Origin: Lepas anatifera
Lineage: Eukaryota > Arthropoda > Thecostraca > Lepadidae
Length of the DNA stretch: 64,000 nt
NCBI GenBank assembly: GCA_034440635.1
Contig: JAOTON010002201.1
Location: 402,993-466,992, forward strand
Direction: 5' to 3'
Made by a program: the position numbers and the translations under genes. The notes below the pieces were generated by a model, which worked only from the letters and a program-made list of their open reading frames with translations, made no database searches and was not told the origin of the DNA. How positions within the stretch are numbered: the first letter of the stretch is position 1; the number at the start of each line of letters is the position of its first letter. Shown here piece after piece: positions 21,640-31,900 of this stretch.

Positions 21640-24600
21640 ACACTTTTCCTGCAAATCAGTACTAACGTCTCCCAAAACCAGCATTTGGGGGTACCATGAG
21701 ACTACCTACTAGGACTCCCTGGAACTTACTCTCGTGGGGCCCTGAGGATAACTTTGAGGGGAGGGGGAGGAAGGAGAGGAGTGCTCGCTGAGACTAGCTT
21801 TTGGGGACACCTGAGGGCAGCATCAGGGGACCCCTGAGACTAACTCCTGGAGACCTCGTGAGACTAATATTCGAATCTCTGAGATTAGCTCTCCGGCCCT
21901 CCTTAGACTAGAACTGAAAGGTCCTCTGAAAATAACTCGGGCTCCCGAGATCAGTTCTTAGGGGACCTGAGACTAGCTCTGGGGCCGCCTAAGACCAACA
22001 CTTGGCGCTACTCACAAGGTTAATTTCCGGCCCCTCTCCCGATTAGATCTCAGGGAGTCTCTGATACTGATTCACGGCGCCTCTTGACCAAAATTGTGGA
22101 CTCCTGAGAATCTCTCGGAGCTCCCTAGATTAGTTATCGGCAGCACCTCTGGGCTTATTTATCGGCCCCCCAGATTTGCTCTGGGGGAGGGGGCTGAGAC
22201 TGACTCTCGGAGCCATCCAGATAATCTCTTGGGGTTCCCCTGAGGCTGTCTCTGGGGTGGGGCGGGGGGCTGGGAATGACTTCCGTTAGCCCTCTGAGAC
22301 TAACCCTAGGGCGCCCCCTGAGACTAACACTCGAGGATGGAGGCGTGGAAGCACCACTGAGACTGAGTACTTGGCACGGCACTCCTGAGACTGCCTCTCT
22401 AAAGCCCAGATTAGCCTTCAGAGGCCTAAGGCTAACTGAGACTAAAATTCTGGAGCACCTCTGGGAATTGCTCTCAAAGCCCCAAAATTAGCTCTTGGAC
22501 GAACCGGAGACTAGCTCCCAGGAGCACTCTGAGACTAACTTTTAGGTGCTCCCTGAGATTGACTCTCGGGGCCTCTTATTCAACAACTAGGGGAGGGCAC
22601 AGCCTCAGGCTAAATCTCGAGGGTTCCCAAGATTACCCCTCGGGGGCCTCCTGAGATCAGCACTCTGCAGATCAAATGAGACTAACTCTCAGACCCCCAG
22701 TTTAACTCTCGGGGCCACCTGAAAGTAAATATTGACTCCTGAGAGAGACGCCCGTAAGACTATGGGGCCGAATATCGGGGGTCCTCTAAGACTAACTCTC
22801 GAGGTCCCCTTGACCGACTCTTGGGGTTCTCTGAGACTGACTCTCATAGAGCCCCCTGAAATAGACTGTCGCGGGGCCCTGAGAACCACTCTCTGGGGGA
22901 CCCTGGGACGAGCTCGGCCCCCCTGAGACCGACTCTGGGGGCCCCTGAGACCGACTTTCGGGATCCCCTGAGACTAACTCTCAGGGACCCCCTGAAATCT
23001 AATTTTTGGGGGTCTTGAGACTGACCCTCAGGCGGGGCCCTGAGGCCGGCTCGGGACGCCCTGAGAACGAATCTTCAGGGGCTTCTGAGACTGATTCTGG
23101 GGGCCCCGTGATAAGAGAATGCTTTGCAGTGGTTCAGATTGGCCCAAAAGGGGTCCTCGGACTCCTAGAACCCCTTGGCTACGCCACTGCATCCACACAT
23201 TCGGGGGCCCGCCGAGATCAGCACTTGGAGGCTCCGGAAAGCATTGCTTCCCCCCCGATACCATTACTCCGGAGCCCCTGGATACTGATGCGCAGGGCTC
23301 CTAAAGCTCGGGGTTCCACTTATATCAGGTTCGGGGGCACCCTTACGCCCATGCTTCTGCTTTTCTCAGGAGTAACTGGACACCGTTGTTCGGGGGCCCC
23401 CAGATCAACATTCGGAGGCCCCCCGAGCCTAATGCTCGGTACTCTGGAGCCCCTCGATACCAATGCTCGGGGACCCTGAGCCCAAGCCTGGGCCCTTGAG
23501 ACCAAACTCTGGGTCCCATGGGGACAATTCTCGTGCCTCGCCCATAAGTCCCCTCGATATTGATAGTCGGGGGCACCCCGAGATCAATATTGTCCCCCCC
23601 ACTTCCCGAGGTCAATGTTCGCTGCTCCGGAGCCATCGATACCAATGCTCGGGGATCCCTGAGACCAGCTCTGGAGCCCCCTAAGACCAAGATCGAAAGG
23701 CCCGTGAGAACAAGCTCGGGGCCCCCTGAGACCAAGCTCGAAAGGCCCGTGAGACCAAGCTCGGACCCCTGATGCCAAGCTTGGGGCCCCCTGAGACCAA
23801 GCTCAGGGCCCCTGAGACCAAGCTTGGGGGGACCTGAGACCAAGCTCGAGGAGCCCCCTGAGACCAAGCTCGGGGGCCTGAGACCAACCTCGGGGGTCCC
23901 CTGGTACCAAACTCGGAGGGCCCCGTGACACCAAGCTTGGGGCCCCCTGAGACCAAGATCAAAAGGCCCGTGACACTAAAGCTCGGGGGCCCTGAAACCA
24001 AGCTCAGGGACCCTTGAGACCGAGCTCAGGGGCCGCCGAGGTCAATGTTCGGTACTCTGGAGCCCTCAATACCGATGATCGGGGGGCCCACTGGGACCAA
24101 GCTCGGAAGGTCCGTGAGACCAAGCTCGGGAGTCCCTGAGACCAAACTCGGAGGGCCCCCTGAGACCAAGATAGAAAGGCCCCTGAGACTAAGCTCGGGT
24201 GTCCCTGAGACCAAGCTCGGGACCCCTGAGACAAAGCTCGGGGGCCCCTGATACCAAGATCAGGGGGCCCGTACGACCAAGCTCGGGGGCCCCTGAGACC
24301 AAGTTTGGAGGTACCTTGATACCAAGCTCGGGGGCACCTGGGACTAAGCTCGTGCCCCCCCGAGATCAATGTTCGGCACTCTGGAGTCCTCAATACCGAT
24401 GATCAGGGGCCCCTGAGACCAAGCTCGGAAAGCCCGTGAGACCAAGCTCGGGGGCCCCCTGATACCAAGCTCGGGGGGCCCCTGAGATTAAGTTCGGAGG
24501 TCCCTTGAGACCAAGCTTGGGCGCTCGAGACTAAGCTCGGGGGCCCCTGAGACCGAGCTCGGGGGTCCTGAGACCAAGATCAGGGGGGCCCGTACGACCA

Positions 24601-24720
24601 AGCTTGAGGGGCCCCTGAGACCAAGCTCGGAGGTCCCTTGAGACCAACCTCGGGAGGGGGGGCCTGAGATCGAGCTCGGAGGGCCCCTGAGACCAAGCTC
24701 AGGGGGCCCTGAGACCAGTG
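21640..24720 (+). repeat. ~24-bp GC-rich minisatellite (CTGAGACCAAGCTCGGGG orientation)
   Basis: Tandem units vary around CCCCTGAGACCAAGCTCGGG. Copies in the left half (to about 23,100) are degenerate (CTGAGACTAACTCTCGGGG), while those from 23,650 are closer to the consensus, suggesting recent expansion on the right. Open frames here encode SGPPELGLRGP-type repeats on the minus strand and are not genes. Confidence 0.85.
23127..23189. repeat. Internal duplicate of the hAT right terminus
   Basis: CAGTGGTTCAGATTGGCCC through GGCTACGCCACTG parallels the true right end at 24,732-24,797 (CAGTGCATAAGGTCAGCCC through GGCTACGCCACTG). It is either an earlier end of the element, an insertion of a minimal copy, or a segment carried along in minisatellite expansion. 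The 8-bp flanks (ATGCTTTG and CATCCACA) do not match. Confidence 0.6.
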
Positions 24721-24797
24721 CTCGTGTTTTCCAGTGCATAAGGTCAGCCCAAGGGGGGGTCCGCGGACCCCAAGGACCCCCCGTGGCTACGCCACTG

Positions 24798-25372
24798 GAC
24801 CGGAATGCATTGTTTTACAGGGACCCACCTAATTAATTAGGTAGGTCCCTAATTAACCGGGGAGGCGAGTTTAGGCCATAAGCGGATCCAGAGGAGGGAA
24901 TTCCCTCCCCTGGATCCGCTTATGGCCTAAATCCCCTTCTCTAGATACGCCTACGCCAGGAATGCCCTGCTCCGTAGTGCGCCCTAACATTTTTCTTTCT
25001 GTATCCGCCTATGACACATGCTTAATTTTGTTGGGTCCCGTCTTCTACCCTTCCCTGGATCTGCCCATGGCCTGAGTCCACTTCCCTGGATACGCCCATG
25101 CAGGGGCACCGCCACGGAATTTTCGCAGGGGGGGGACAGACCCGGGCTGCGAGTGACCGGGGAGGCGAATTTTGAGCATATTCGGTACCTGACAACATTA
25201 ATAACCATCGACCCAGAAACTCTGGGAGATGTTCCCCCCCCTGGCAGGACAACAGGGGGACGCGTCCCCCCGTCCCCCTCCCCCGCTTTCGACGCCCATA
25301 CCAAGAATCCCTCGCCCAAGCTTCTCATGGGGAGATCCCGGGAATCTGGGGAAATTTAGAAATCTTGGGATT
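24798..25372 (-). repeat. Distal part of the right satellite arm, with one insertion
   Basis: Reverse-orientation satellite resumes after the hAT element and ends near 25,320, followed by the inverted edge sequence to 25,372. A GC-rich insertion starting CAGGGGCACCGCC at 25,101 separates two copies of ACGCCCAT (25,092-25,099 and 25,292-25,299). Because the satellite itself contains that octamer, a target duplication cannot be distinguished from two satellite copies. Confidence 0.55.
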
Positions 25373-25387
25373 TTTTTGGCTCCACGC

Positions 25388-25430
25388 AAAACCCAATGTC
25401 TCTATCTGGCAAAGGTGAGACGTCTCCCCT
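25388..25430 (+). other. Second copy of the splice-donor segment found at 2090-2125
   Basis: TCTATCTGGCAAAG|GTGAGA with flanking 'aaaaccc' and 'cgtctcccctag' matches the minus-strand exon end at 2099 almost base for base, including the donor consensus. Upstream sequence differs, so only this junction region is shared. It lies 15 bp beyond the right edge of the foldback array. Confidence 0.6.
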
Positions 25431-26105
25431 AGCAGTACCTTAATATCGTCGGTTATCTGTACGTAAAATATTTAGAGCCTTTGATGTGGCAAATTAAGAT
25501 TTTCTTCGAGGTAAAAAATGTATGAGTGAAAAGTTAATGAAACAATTTCATTTTTTGCCATCCATCGTTTCTGGCCACGAATGCTTATGGAGGTTTTGTG
25601 TAGTGAGTGTAGTGAGTTAGGTAGGCACTAACCCTATCAAATATGGGCAATGCATTTAATGTTTCTGTTCTGCATTAATTAGGTTCACGAAGTTTCCAGA
25701 AAGCAAATTGTATGCTTAATTGATAACTATTCATTTTGACACACTATTATAGCTGTGGTCTCATTCCGTCTGTCAACACCAATCAGCGAGCAGCATTGAG
25801 TCTATGTCACATGACTATAGCCTCTCCCTGAGAGCAAATCTTAGAACCAATCTTAGATTTACAGGCTGTCAACCTGCTGTGGTGCTGCTGGAAAAACAGT
25901 AACAGCGCAACAGTGGTAGCATACTATTTTGTGATTGGTAGATAAGTATTCTGGTTCATTTTTGTTTGATAAGCAGTAGCACATACTAGAGGCAGTTGTG
26001 GCACTGATATTTCTTTTCTAGAGAGGTTCGAGGGCCTGCGGACAAGACTGTGCTGATGGAACAAGGCTTATGAGTAGTGTCAATGCCAAAAATCCTTCTT
26101 TTATT
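25431..26105. other. Unassigned A+T-rich DNA
   Basis: No ORF, element end or repeat recognised. Confidence 0.3.
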
Positions 26106-26107
26106 GT

Positions 26108-26185
26108 TGCACAGGTCAACCTCGGCCTGCGGCCTGGGCTAACGCCCCACCGGCGCAGGAGAGCCGCATGACAATGTGCCGAAAG
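26108..26185 (+). repeat. Divergent copy of the GC hairpin ('R') motif
   Basis: CCTCGGCCTGCGGCC, 'ccggcgcaggag' and 'gccgcatgacaatgt' reproduce, with changes, the motif that closes each P block (27,446; 31,826; 35,868; 41,104; 44,991). GGCC-TGC-GGCC can form a small hairpin. Function unknown. Confidence 0.55.
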
Positions 26186-26276
26186 CAAAACATATTTCGT
26201 TCTTAATGTATCTCTTCATAAGCCTGCAAGTCAGTTTTATCATTCTTTTCTTTGAAATAACCAATAAAGAGTACAT

Positions 26277-26347
26277 GGTCACCCCCGGATTCGAACCGGA
26301 CCTACCTGATCAAGAGACAGGGCCTCTAACCACTAGACCACCGTGCC
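26277..26347 (-). repeat. tRNA-like sequence with intact A and B boxes (SINE head or tRNA pseudogene)
   Basis: On the minus strand, TGGTCTAGTGG (A box, 26,330-26,340) and GGTTCGAATCC (B box, 26,287-26,297) are consensus polymerase III promoter elements at tRNA spacing. The T arm pairs well, but the acceptor stem (GGCACGG against GGTGACC) and one anticodon-stem pair do not, so a functional tRNA is unlikely. The loop would read CTT. Confidence 0.55.
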
Positions 26348-26539
26348 ACACTACTCATCCTCCCACTAGCTGAACAGCTGTGACCCGTCAGGAGGTCACT
26401 GGCTAGTACAACTCCGCCGAATATGCCGGGCCGCTGGCGCCGGGTGCTGTGCTTGTCCCGAAAAGGCACGATATAAAGGTGCTTCTAGAAGACGAACCAA
26501 ACATTCTTTTGGGCTGAAATTAGTTGTATCGTCGAGCTA

Positions 26540-27540
26540 GGATCGTAAGCTAGCTTCATGCCAAATTACTTCCACTTCCATCCATTTTAAGGACTTGAAA
26601 CCATGGTGAGAAGCAAAGGTGGTCCGAGAAATTTAGCATCTTGTAATACATTTTGGACTAATTACTCGAAAGCCATTAGAGATAGGTGGGTAGTATAAGT
26701 GAGCGAAATGACCGCAAGTAACTTTCCTCTTCAGCCATGTCAGTTCTGAGTTTGTGAGTGACATGAGCTTGGAACCAGGAAGATGCAAATAAAAAGTTTT
26801 TTGACTCAATTTCTATTTATGCCTATAAAACAAAGAATTTCACATTCACAATTTCCATCTCCAAATATTATCAGGCGGAAGCAATGTTCTTTCATTATTT
26901 GAAATGAAAACTCAAATCGGTCAATTAGATTGTGAGATATTAACGTTGAAATGAAATGAAACAAAATTCAGTCTTCCGGAAGAACTGTAAAAAGTAGGTC
27001 AAAATTTTGCGTTTTGCACTCAAAACTATGCCTAAGCACTACAAAATTTTCCTAGCTACCCCTAGGTAACTGCCTTTCAGCTAACTGAGGCCTGTCTTCT
27101 GACATTTCGAGCGCACAAGTCGGCCATCAACTTTTAGCAGGTTTTTTCCTCGCGTGAGAAATGCCGCGTTTTCGCGCAATAAATATTGTCGGATCAGCTC
27201 AATTCGTTTTCCCTAGCTGGCCCTTGTTATCTTTCGAAAAGGACATAAGTTTCAAGTTCGTAGGTTAAGAAGTAAAAATTAGAAAAATATAAAACAGAAA
27301 AAGTTTGAGCCAAAATTTCTCAAAAACTATTTTGGATTTCGACTCGGGGCTTCAGTTTGGGTGCCTGGAGCAGAAGGGCTATCACCCTACAAAATTCCAG
27401 AGCTCTGACATCAATTCTCAGGACGGACAGACGCCAACAACAACAGACCTCGGCCTGCGGCCTCGGCAGGTGCCGCTCTGGCGCAGGAGAAGCCGGTGAC
27501 AATGTACGTTAGCCAAACAGTTCGATTGACAGGCGAGTTT
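26540..27540 (+). repeat. P block 1 (divergent copy) ending in the R motif
   Basis: The ~1-kb A+T-rich block shares ordered phrases with the other P blocks ('gtgagaagcaaa', 'atttatgcctataaaa', 'gatatttcgagc' variants). It closes with (CAA)n and CTCGGCCTGCGGCCTCGG, then GGAGAAGCCGGTGACAATG (27,452-27,505). It is clearly older than copies 2-6. No protein is encoded. Identity of the element is unknown. Confidence 0.6.
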
Positions 27541-27852
27541 TTTTCAGCAGTTTGATACTTATAACAAAGCAATGTTGGAGTTTTAGGTTTTGTGTTCTCA
27601 TTATGGCTCCATTCAATCCCCTGTCTAGGCCCATGTTTTCCTAAATTAGCATGTCTCTGCATACTGCACCACGCTTGCCCTCTGTTCATATCATCAAAGA
27701 AATAAACACACGCATAATGTTTGTTTTGTTAAGCAAAGACTGGGCATGACGAGAAGAAAGGAGATACAATATAAAATATGATGGGTTTTCCGACGGTATT
27801 TCACCTATACCTGCAGATTTTCACCCAATTCAGCCTATTTGTTACCGAGTTA
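27541..27852 (+). repeat. Leader between R motif and satellite array 1
   Basis: The ~310-bp stretch ('cagcagtttgatac' to 'gttaccgagttatg') is nearly identical at 31,920-32,230 and 41,190-41,510. Short ORFs in it recur in each copy and look fortuitous. Confidence 0.7.
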
Positions 27853-30205
27853 TGCCCCAGCTCGAGACCTCAGCCCCACCACCGAACTGATGTCCTGGAT
27901 CCGCCTATGCTCGAGCTCCTTACCCCACCCCCTCACATATGTCCTGGATCTGCCTACGCTCGAACTCCGTAGCCCCACCTCTATACTGCCCTGGATCCGC
28001 CTATGCTTGAACTCCTTAGCCCCTACCCCTACTGATGTCCTGGATCCGCCTATGCTTGAGCTCCGGAGCCCCACCCACGTACTGATGTCCTGAACCCGCT
28101 TATGCTCGAGCTCCTTAGCCCCACCCCCCGTACTGATGTCCTGGATCCGCTTATGTTTTAACTCTTTAGCCCCTACCTGTTTTAACTCTTTAGCCCCTTG
28201 ATGTCCTGGATCCGCTTATGCTCGAGCTCCTTAGCCCCACCCCCGTACTGATGTCTTTGATCCGCCTATACTCGAGCCTCTTACCCCAGCCCCGTACTGA
28301 CGTCCTGGATCCGCCTCTGCTTGAGCTCCTTAGCCCGACATCGATACTGATGTCCTGGATCCGCCTATGCTCGAGTTCCTTAGCCCCACCTCCGTACAGA
28401 TGTCCTGGATCCGCCTATGCTGGATCTCCTTAGCCCAATCCCCGTACCGATATGCTGGATCCGCCTATGCTCAAACTCCTTAGCCTCTACCCCCGTACTG
28501 ATATCCTGGATCCGCTTATGCTTGAGCTCTTTAGCCTCACCTCTGTACTGATGTCCTTTATCCGCCTATACTCGAACACCTTAGCCCCACCCCCGTACTG
28601 ATGCCCTGGATCCGCCTCTGGTCAAGCTCCTTAGCCCCACACCCATACTGATGTCCTGGATCCGCCTATGCTCCAGCTCTTTAGCCCCACCCCCGTACAG
28701 ATGTCCTGGATCCACCTATGCTCGATCTCCTTAGCCCCACCTCCGTACTGATGTCCTGGATCCGCCTTTACTCGAGCTCCGGAGCCACACCCCTGCACTG
28801 ATGTCCTGGATCCGCCTATGCTCGAGCTCCTTAGCCCCACCCCCGAACTGATGTCCTGGATCTGCCTATGCTCGAACTCCGTAGCCCCACCTCCGTACTG
28901 CCCTGGATTCGCCTATACTCGAACTCTTTAGCCCCTACCACCCTACTATTGACCTGGATCCGCCTATGCTGGAACGCCCGAGCCCCACCTCCGTACTGAT
29001 GCCCTGGATCCGCCTATGCTCGAACTCCTTAGCCCCTACCCCCTACTGATTTCCTGGATCCGCCTATGCTCGAGCTCCTTACCCCACCTTCTTACTGATG
29101 TCCTGGATCCGCCTATGCTCGAACTCCGTAGCCCCTACCCCCCCCCCACTGATGTCCTGGATCCGCCTTTACTCGAGCTCCGGAGCCACACCCCTGCACT
29201 GATGTCCTGGATCCGCCTATGCTCGAGCTCCTTAGCCCCACCCCCGAACTGATGTCCTGGATCTGCCTATGCTCGAACTCCGTAGCCCCACCTCCGTACT
29301 GACCTGGATTCGCCTATACTCGAACTCTTTAGCCCCTACCACCCTACTAATGTCCTGGATCCGCCTATGCTGGAACGCCCGAGCCCCACCACCGTACTGA
29401 TGTCCTAGATCCGCCTATGCTCGAGCTCCCGAGCCCCACCCCCGGACTGATCAGCTGAATCCGCTTATGCTCGAGCTTCTTAGCCCCACCCCCCGTACTG
29501 ATGTCCTGGATCCACCTATGCTCGAACTCTTTAGCCCCTACCCACGTTCTGATGTCCTGGATCCGCTTATGCTTGAGCTCCTTAGCCTCACCCCCGTACT
29601 GATGTCCTTGATCCGCCTATACTTAAGCCCTTTAGCCCCACCGCCGTACTGATGTCCTAGATCCGCCTCTGCTCGAGCTCCTTCGCCCCACACCCATACT
29701 GATGTCCTGGATCAGCCTATGCTCGAGCTCCTTATCTCCACCCCCGTACAGATGTCCTAGATCCGCCTATGCTCGATCTCCTTAGCCCCATCCCCGTACT
29801 AATATCCTGGATCCGCCTATGCTCGAACTCCGTAGCCTCTACCCCCCCTACTGATGTCCTGGATCCGCCTATGCTGGAACTCCCGAGTCTCACCCCGTAC
29901 TGATGTCCTGAATCCGCTAATGCTCAGCTGCTTAGCCCCATCCCCGTACTAATGTCCTGGATCCGCCTATGCTCTAACTCCCTAGCCCGACCCTCGTACC
30001 GATGTCCTGGATCCGCCTATGCTCTAACTCCCTAGCCCGACCCTCGTACCGATGTCCTGGATCCGCCTATGCTCTAACTCCCTAGCCCCACCCTCGTACT
30101 GATGTCCTGGGTCTGCCTATGCTCGAACTCTTTAGCCCCTACCTCCATGCTGATGTCCTGGATCCGCTTATGCTCGAGCTCCTTACCCCCACACCCGTAA
30201 CGACC
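27853..30205 (+). repeat. Array 1 of a ~50-bp satellite with hAT-like core
   Basis: Units of about 47-50 bp contain CTGGATCCGCCTATG, then 'ctcgagctccttagcccc' and 'acccccgtactgatgtc'. Variants change GAGCTCC to GAACTCC or TTTAGCC. The core equals the complement of CATAGGCGGATCCAG, the end of the dispersed hAT-like MITEs, so the satellite probably arose by tandem amplification of a terminal repeat. Confidence 0.88.
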
Positions 30206-30228
30206 CCACCTCCGTGCCCCCCCGAAAC

Positions 30229-30660
30229 GACATAGGCGGATCCAAGGGGGAAAGGGAACAGATGCCCCCATAGAATCTTAGCGCCCCCTGAAATTGTCCC
30301 GGAAACCCCTGGAAAGATCGATGGCACCCCCTGAAATATCGTTTTCCCCGAGATGCAGGTATCGGGGTCTACTGATAGGTTTTAGCGCCTACTTGATAGG
30401 TTTTCCGGCCAAAAGTGGCGTCCCTGGTGTAGATAGCGCCCACCAGGAAATTTCCCCTTCCACCTCGCTCCCGATAGGCAATCCTGGATCCGCGTATGGG
30501 AAGCGACATTTCAGGGAGCGTCATCGACCTTGAGAGGCGTGTCTTTACAATTTCAGAGGGCGCCGATGGTCGATTGGGGGTTGGGGAAGGGGGATGGGGG
30601 GAGAAGGGTGAGGGGGGCACCTAGCCTACTTATTCCCTGGATCCACCCATGGTCCAAAAA
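30229..30660. mobile_element. hAT-like MITE joined to array 1
   Basis: Starts CATAGGCGGATCCAAGGGGG, opposite in orientation to the array, and contains the GC-block family signature ('gcgccccctgaaatt', 'ggttttccggccaaaag'). An internal CCTGGATCCGCGTATGGG lies at about 30,483-30,501 and an outer CCTGGATCCACCCATGG near 30,636-30,653. Shorter deleted copies stand at the same position after arrays 2 (34,498) and 4 (43,629). Confidence 0.6.
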
Positions 30661-31900
30661 CAGAAACATAATACTCTTATTGTAAACTCGGACTTTTACG
30701 GTACTCTAATTACTTGTGATGCATTATGGGTAGTAATGGGTACTCTTTTACCAGACCATAAATAAACAGAAACGGCCGCGCCGATCGCCGGTGTTGCCGC
30801 GGCGTGGACGCAGGGCTGACGCGTGGTGATTTGCTACAACGTTGCGTGGAGAAACGGCATGTTTGTAAAGGTAACTTGGTGTTTCATTGATATCTATGCA
30901 GATGGAATGTCGACATATGTCTCTTACCTAGCTGCATGCAAAATTTCATTTCCTCCAATAACTCTAACCACCCTAAACCCCGGTGTGAAGCAAAAATGAA
31001 CTGATAAAATTACCACTTTGAAATGTACTTTACGGCTTATAGCGCGGAAGCCGTAAGAGATAAGTGGGGGGTATGAGTGAGAAAAATGACGGCAACGAAG
31101 TTTTCTATCCAGCCGTGTTAAGTTCAGTACCGTAGCTATCATGGTATGGAAACCAGGGGGCTGAGAATAAAAATTTTAAAAACTTATATTTTATTTTTGC
31201 CTATAAAATAAAAAGTTTCAGTCTGAAAAATTTTATCTCTAAATATACAATAAAGGAGGCTATTCTCTCTTATTATCTGAAATGGGAACCATTTTTATCA
31301 TTTAGATCGGAAGATATAAGGGTTTGAATGATATTTTGGGAAATGCAGACCTTCACGGAATGGGCCAAAAAGGACCCTTAAATTTCCGTTTTTGTTTTGT
31401 TTCTGTGTTTGTGCAGTACTGCACAAACCGGCCTTTAAGTTGATATTTGACTCAGAACCTGAACTGCTGTAGCTTCAGATATTTCGAGCCTGTAGTTTAG
31501 ACCATGAGTTTTATGCCAAATTTAGGGTGCAAAGTTTAAAAGCTAATTTAGAGCCCTAAATTTAAAGCTATTTCTTTCCAACTTTTTGTGTGAACTACAA
31601 ATTTCCCTGATGTAAAAGGGTGCAAGTTTGAAGAGTCTAGATGAATTAGGAAAAAATAGAAAAATAAAAGTTAAAAATCACATAATGGAAAATTCTGGGC
31701 AAAATTTTGAAAATTTTGAAAATTGACAACCGTGGTGCTTATTCATTTGGTAGTGCCTTCTATCCACAAAAGTTTTAGGTCTCTGATACCAGCGCTCAGA
31801 ACAGACAACAACAACAACAGACAACCTCGGCCTGCGGCCTCGGCAGGTGCCGCTCTGGCGCAGGAGAAGCCGGTGACAATGTACGTTAGCCAAACAGTTC
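30661..31900 (+). repeat. P block 2 with R motif
   Basis: The block begins after the MITE with 'aaaaacagaaacataatac' and a GC-rich start (ggccgcgccgatcgccgg, 30,772-30,790). It continues as A+T-rich DNA with a perfect 22-bp palindrome at 31,407-31,428 (half-site GTTTGTGCAGT). It ends with (CAA)n and CTCGGCCTGCGGCCTCGG at about 31,827-31,844. It is nearly identical to blocks at 34,680 and 43,800 in its first part and to 40,195 in the remainder. Confidence 0.75.

Larger units (their letters stand above)
20232..24797. mobile_element. hAT-type element, 4.57 kb, with GACCGGAA 8-bp target duplication
   Basis: It begins CAGTGGCGTAGCCAGGATT and ends with GGCTACGCCACTG. Identical GACCGGAA octamers flank it at 20,224-20,231 and 24,798-24,805, and the satellite arm resumes after the second one. 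The left 1.4 kb is low-GC unique sequence without a transposase ORF; the right ~3 kb is a minisatellite. A second copy of the right terminal region lies internally at 23,127-23,189. It is non-autonomous: a transposon-sized carrier of tandem repeats. Confidence 0.9.
13545..25372. mobile_element. Giant foldback-like composite: inverted arms of a ~180-bp satellite
   Basis: From about 13,611 to 16,540 and 18,372 to 18,663 the satellite reads with CATAGGCGGATCCAGGGAAG phrases. From 18,664 to 20,231 and 24,798 to about 25,320 the same unit reads as its reverse complement (CCCTGGATCCGCCCATGG). The switch is abrupt at about 18,663. The outer edges also match in inverted orientation: 13,548-13,610 ('aaatttccccagtttccc') against 25,315-25,372 ('ggggaaatttagaaatcttg'). 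Inverted arms built of tandem subrepeats are the hallmark of foldback (FB/TU-type) elements. Later insertions interrupt both arms. No transposase is visible and I could not define an outer target duplication. Confidence 0.6.

Noticed and set aside
23343..24393. Collagen-like SGPPELGLRGP ORFs on the minus strand
   Set aside because: They arise from the ~24-bp minisatellite, which is a multiple of three and lacks stops; there is no start context or non-repeat domain.
25092..25299. ACGCCCAT octamers as a hAT duplication around 25,101-25,291
   Set aside because: The satellite itself contains this octamer, and the insert does not end in CTG; kept only as an ambiguous insertion.
26277..26347. Functional tRNA gene
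   Set aside because: The A and B boxes are good but the acceptor stem does not pair.
27839..29652. Recurrent ORFs such as MLELLSPTPVLMSWIRLCSSS in arrays 1-5
   Set aside because: Satellite translation, identical wherever the 50-bp unit occurs.
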